From NCBI RefSeq assembly GCF_014197245.1, contig NZ_JACIFF010000009.1:186001-250000 (forward strand): a stretch of DNA of 64,000 nucleotides. Direction: 5' to 3'. Position 1 is the first letter of the stretch, and each line of letters starts with the position of its first letter. The notes under the pieces are model-generated. The model ran no database searches, was not told the DNA's origin, and saw only the letters and a list, made by a program, of their open reading frames with translations. The position numbers were made by a program, and so were the translations under genes. Positions 61,135-64,000 of this stretch are shown here, in pieces. The DNA is from Neolewinella aquimaris. GTDB lineage: Bacteria > Bacteroidota > Bacteroidia > Chitinophagales > Saprospiraceae.

Positions 61135-62127
61135 ATGCATACCCTTTTCGGCTGCTGCCTGCTGCTCGCACTTCTCTGGGGCGGGAACGCAGGAGCGCAG
61201 AACATCGCCGATATCCGCGTCCATGACCCGGTCGTCATCCGGGAAGGCAATACCTACCACCTGTTCTGCACCGGTCGGGGAATAGCTCACTTTACCTCTC
61301 CCGACCTGGAGAACTGGACCGAAGCCGCACCCGTCTTCCCGGAAAAGCCGACGTGGACCGATACCGTCGTCCCCGACTTCGGCAACCACATCTGGGCACC
61401 CGACGTGCTGCTACACAACGGGCTGTACTACCTCTTCTATTCCGTTTCCGCCTTCGCCAAGAACACCTCGGCCATCGGGGTGGCGACCGGCAAAACGCTC
61501 GATCCCGACGCGGCCGACTATGGGTGGACGGACCACGGCATCGTTATCCGCTCCTACCCCAACCGCGACCTCTGGAACGCCATCGACCCGAACGTCATCT
61601 TCGACGAAGCGGGCACCCCCTGGATGTCCTTCGGCTCCTTCTGGAACGGATTAAAACTAACCAAGCTGGACGGCTCCCTCACCCGCCTGGCCGACGACCA
61701 GGAATGGCACACCATCGCGCGCCGGGAACGCAGTTTCGAGCTCGGCGATTACAATCCCGGCGATGCGGCCCTGGAAGCCCCCTTCATCTTCAAGAAGGGA
61801 GACTGGTACTATCAGTTCCTGTCCTGGGACCTCTGCTGCCGCGGCGAGAACAGCACCTACAAAGTCGTCGTGGGCCGTTCCAGCCGCGTGGAGGGCCCCT
61901 ACTTCGACCGGGAGGGAAAGAATCTATTCTACGGAGGCGGCACCCTCGTTCTACAGGGCAACAAAAACTGGTACGGTGCCGGTCACTGCAGCGTCTACAC
62001 ATTCGACGGGACGGACTACATGTTTTTCCACGCCTACGACGCTTCGGATAATGCCCGACCTAAACTGGGCATGAGTCCGATCAGCTGGACCGCCGACGGT
62101 TGGCCCCAGGTAGAACCCCTAAACTGA
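61135..62127 (+). CDS. GH43 arabinan endo-1,5-alpha-L-arabinosidase-type enzyme
   Basis: 330 residues from the ATG at 61135; a GTG at 61123 would extend it by four residues. Signal peptide ends GNAGAQ. D31 (VHDPVV), D151 (NAIDPNV) and E214 (ALEAPF) form the GH43 catalytic set. SFGSFWNGLKL and the RGENSTYKVVVGRSSRVEGPY block are typical of the arabinanase subgroup. It acts on the backbone or on oligosaccharides together with the larger GH43 at 57078. The next gene starts five bases after its stop. Confidence 0.92.
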   Translation: MHTLFGCCLLLALLWGGNAGAQNIADIRVHDPVVIREGNTYHLFCTGRGIAHFTSPDLENWTEAAPVFPEKPTWTDTVVPDFGNHIWAPDVLLHNGLYYLFYSVSAFAKNTSAIGVATGKTLDPDAADYGWTDHGIVIRSYPNRDLWNAIDPNVIFDEAGTPWMSFGSFWNGLKLTKLDGSLTRLADDQEWHTIARRERSFELGDYNPGDAALEAPFIFKKGDWYYQFLSWDLCCRGENSTYKVVVGRSSRVEGPYFDREGKNLFYGGGTLVLQGNKNWYGAGHCSVYTFDGTDYMFFHAYDASDNARPKLGMSPISWTADGWPQVEPLN

Positions 62128-62132
62128 TACAC

Positions 62133-64000
62133 ATGAGTCGCCCGATAACCGCCTGCCTGCTGTGCCTGAGCGCATGGCTCATTTCCTGTTCCGGTACGGC
62201 TCCCGCGTCCCCGCCCGAAAAAGCTACGGCGGCAGCCATGGGTTACCCGATTACGCCGGTGGACATCCGCCACGTCAAAATGGAAGACGATTTCTGGCTG
62301 CCCATCATCCGGCGGGTGCAGGAAAAGACCATCGAGTACGCCATCCAAAAGTGCGAGGAGGAGGGACGGATGGACAATTTCCTCATCGCCGGCAAGCAAC
62401 TGGAGGGTAAGGTGAGGGGGGACTTCCCCTTCGACGATACGGACGTGTACAAGATTATCGAGGGCGCTTCCAACTCCCTCATCAGTGCCCCCAATCCCCA
62501 ATTGAGTCGCCTGCTGGATACCTTGATCGACATCATCGCGGTCGGCCAGGAAGCGGACGGCTACCTCACCACCTGGCGCACCATCGACCCCGCCGCGCCC
62601 CCGGCTCCCTGGGTGGAAGTGAAGGAAGGCGTACGCTGGGAATCCCTCGGTGCCAGCCACGAACTCTACAACGCCGGTCACCTCTACGAAGCCGCCTACA
62701 CCCACCACCTGGCGACGGGCAAGCGCAACTTCCTCGACATCGCCCTGAAGAACGCGGACCTCGTGGTGTCCACCTTCGGCAACGGTCCGGGAAAGATCCA
62801 CAACGTGCCCGGCCACCAGATCGTCGAAACCGGCCTGCTGAAGCTGTATGAACTAACGGCCCGGAAGGACTACCTGGACCTGGCCCGCTACTTCCTCGAC
62901 AACCGCGGCAATCCCGACAATCATCCCCTCTACGGGCCCTACTCCCAGGATCACGTGCCGGTCACCCAACAGGACGAGGTGGTCGGCCACGCCGTACGCG
63001 CCGTGTACATGTACGCCGCCATGACCGACATCGCCGTGCTGATGCAGGATGCCGCTTACGACCGTGCGGTACACGCCCTGTGGGACAACATGGTGGAGAA
63101 AAAAACCTACCTCACGGGAGGCATCGGCGCCCGCCACGAGGGGGAAGCCTTCGGGGATAACTACGAACTCCCCAACCTGACGGCCTACAACGAAACCTGC
63201 GCCGCCATCGGCAGCGTGTATTGGAACCACCGGCTGCACCGCCAGAGTGGCGAGGTAAAGTACCTCGACGTGCTGGAGCGCACACTGTATAATGGCCTGA
63301 TCTCCGGCCTCTCGCTGGACGGGACGAAGTTTTTCTACCCCAATGCCCTGGAGTCAGACGGCGTCTATGAGTTCAACCGGGGCGCCTGTACCCGCCAGAG
63401 CTGGTTTGACTGCTCCTGCTGTCCGACCAACCTGATTCGCTTCATCCCCGCCATTCCAGGGCTGCTGTACTCGAAGAGCGGCCGGACCATCTACACCAAC
63501 CTCTACGCCGCCAGCACGGCGGACATCGACCTGAACGGCGTCAACTTTACCCTACGTCAGCAGACGGCCTACCCCTGGGAAGGGCGGGTAACCCTAAACG
63601 TCGATCCCGGTAAAACTACCCGGGCCACCCTTAAACTGCGGATACCCTCCTGGGCGCGCAACGAGCCCATGCCCGGCGGACTGTACCAGTATGCCCGGCA
63701 GCTGAACGACGCCCCGACCATCCGCCTGAACGGGGAGCTCCTCGACCTTACCCCGGCGGACGGCTACTTCACCATCGACCGCGCCTGGCGGGCCGGCGAC
63801 CGTATCGAATTGGATTTCCCAATGCCCGTGCGCAAGGTCGGAGCCGACGAGCGGGTCGCGGACGACCGGGGCAAACTGGCCCTGGAGCGGGGGCCCCTGG
63901 TTTACGCCGTGGAGGAGGTAGATAATCCGCGGGCTTTCGGCGACATTCGCCTCGGTACGGCGGATGAATTCGTCGTCGAAGACCGGCCCGATCTACTGGA
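62133..64000 (+). CDS. GH127 beta-L-arabinofuranosidase, 3'-truncated by window edge
   Basis: 622 codons are visible from the ATG at 62133; the frame stays open to the edge. Lipobox AWLISC. The (alpha/alpha)6 barrel carries the zinc and catalytic set of the family: E354 and C356 (NETC), C429 and C430 in CSCCPTN, equivalent to the Cys nucleophile plus Cys3-Glu zinc site of characterised GH127 enzymes. The later part (ARNEPMPGG...LERGPLVYAVE) is the C-terminal beta domain. It removes beta-linked L-arabinofuranose, so the locus substrate contains beta-Araf as well as alpha-arabinan. Last in-window gene of the operon. Confidence 0.92.
   Translation, partial: MSRPITACLLCLSAWLISCSGTAPASPPEKATAAAMGYPITPVDIRHVKMEDDFWLPIIRRVQEKTIEYAIQKCEEEGRMDNFLIAGKQLEGKVRGDFPFDDTDVYKIIEGASNSLISAPNPQLSRLLDTLIDIIAVGQEADGYLTTWRTIDPAAPPAPWVEVKEGVRWESLGASHELYNAGHLYEAAYTHHLATGKRNFLDIALKNADLVVSTFGNGPGKIHNVPGHQIVETGLLKLYELTARKDYLDLARYFLDNRGNPDNHPLYGPYSQDHVPVTQQDEVVGHAVRAVYMYAAMTDIAVLMQDAAYDRAVHALWDNMVEKKTYLTGGIGARHEGEAFGDNYELPNLTAYNETCAAIGSVYWNHRLHRQSGEVKYLDVLERTLYNGLISGLSLDGTKFFYPNALESDGVYEFNRGACTRQSWFDCSCCPTNLIRFIPAIPGLLYSKSGRTIYTNLYAASTADIDLNGVNFTLRQQTAYPWEGRVTLNVDPGKTTRATLKLRIPSWARNEPMPGGLYQYARQLNDAPTIRLNGELLDLTPADGYFTIDRAWRAGDRIELDFPMPVRKVGADERVADDRGKLALERGPLVYAVEEVDNPRAFGDIRLGTADEFVVEDRPDLL

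Overview
This is a GC-rich chromosomal window from a member of the Bacteroidota, most likely a marine or aquatic polysaccharide degrader of the Saprospiria/Lewinella type. The lineage call is an inference. It rests on two SusC/SusD pairs, a one-protein hybrid two-component sensor, many lipoproteins with signal peptidase II cleavage sites, and repeated TAnnTTTG -7 promoter boxes just upstream of start codons, the pattern expected for the Bacteroidota primary sigma factor. I see no rRNA, tRNA, transposase, phage gene or CRISPR array.

Bases 1-15700 are mostly housekeeping and envelope functions: a truncated beta-propeller (BNR) protein, a DUF885 lipoprotein, a GreA/GreB-like factor, a methyltransferase, a PAP2-cbpA-cbpM group, an OmpA-type protein with TPR and PD40 repeats, a SPOR-like protein, a DUF4920 lipoprotein, an ECF sigma factor, serine acetyltransferase, a DEAD-box helicase, and a truncated haemoglobin with an unknown partner. 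An AT-rich, repeat-filled non-coding tract that ends in a strong terminator lies between the sigma factor and the serine acetyltransferase.

Bases 15776-19400 (minus strand) hold a complete class I cytochrome P450 system (P450, [2Fe-2S] ferredoxin, FAD reductase) behind a NUDIX-type regulator. Divergent from the regulator is a very large secreted ThuA / sugar dehydrogenase / PKD / cytochrome c fusion.

Bases 23056-30406 (minus strand) are an alginate locus: a PL7 lyase, a GH78-like enzyme, a PL6 lyase and an odd Nramp-like transporter. The two lyase genes share tandem TTGGTTAACCAA palindromes placed just downstream of their -7 boxes. A small lipoprotein and a dihaem cytochrome c follow.

Bases 32615-47712 form a sulfated-glycan locus: a hybrid two-component sensor, a sulfatase, SusC, SusD, two more sulfatases, a BNR/sialidase-like protein and an SDR oxidoreductase. 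GC-rich tandem hairpin repeats separate it from the next locus.

Bases 47949-64000 form an arabinan locus: a NUDIX (AraR/NrtR-like) regulator divergent from SusC, SusD, an FG-GAP/UnbV protein, three GH43 enzymes, a GH51 enzyme and a GH127 beta-L-arabinofuranosidase that runs off the right edge. The regulator/SusC intergenic region shows a textbook promoter with an inverted repeat over the expected start site.
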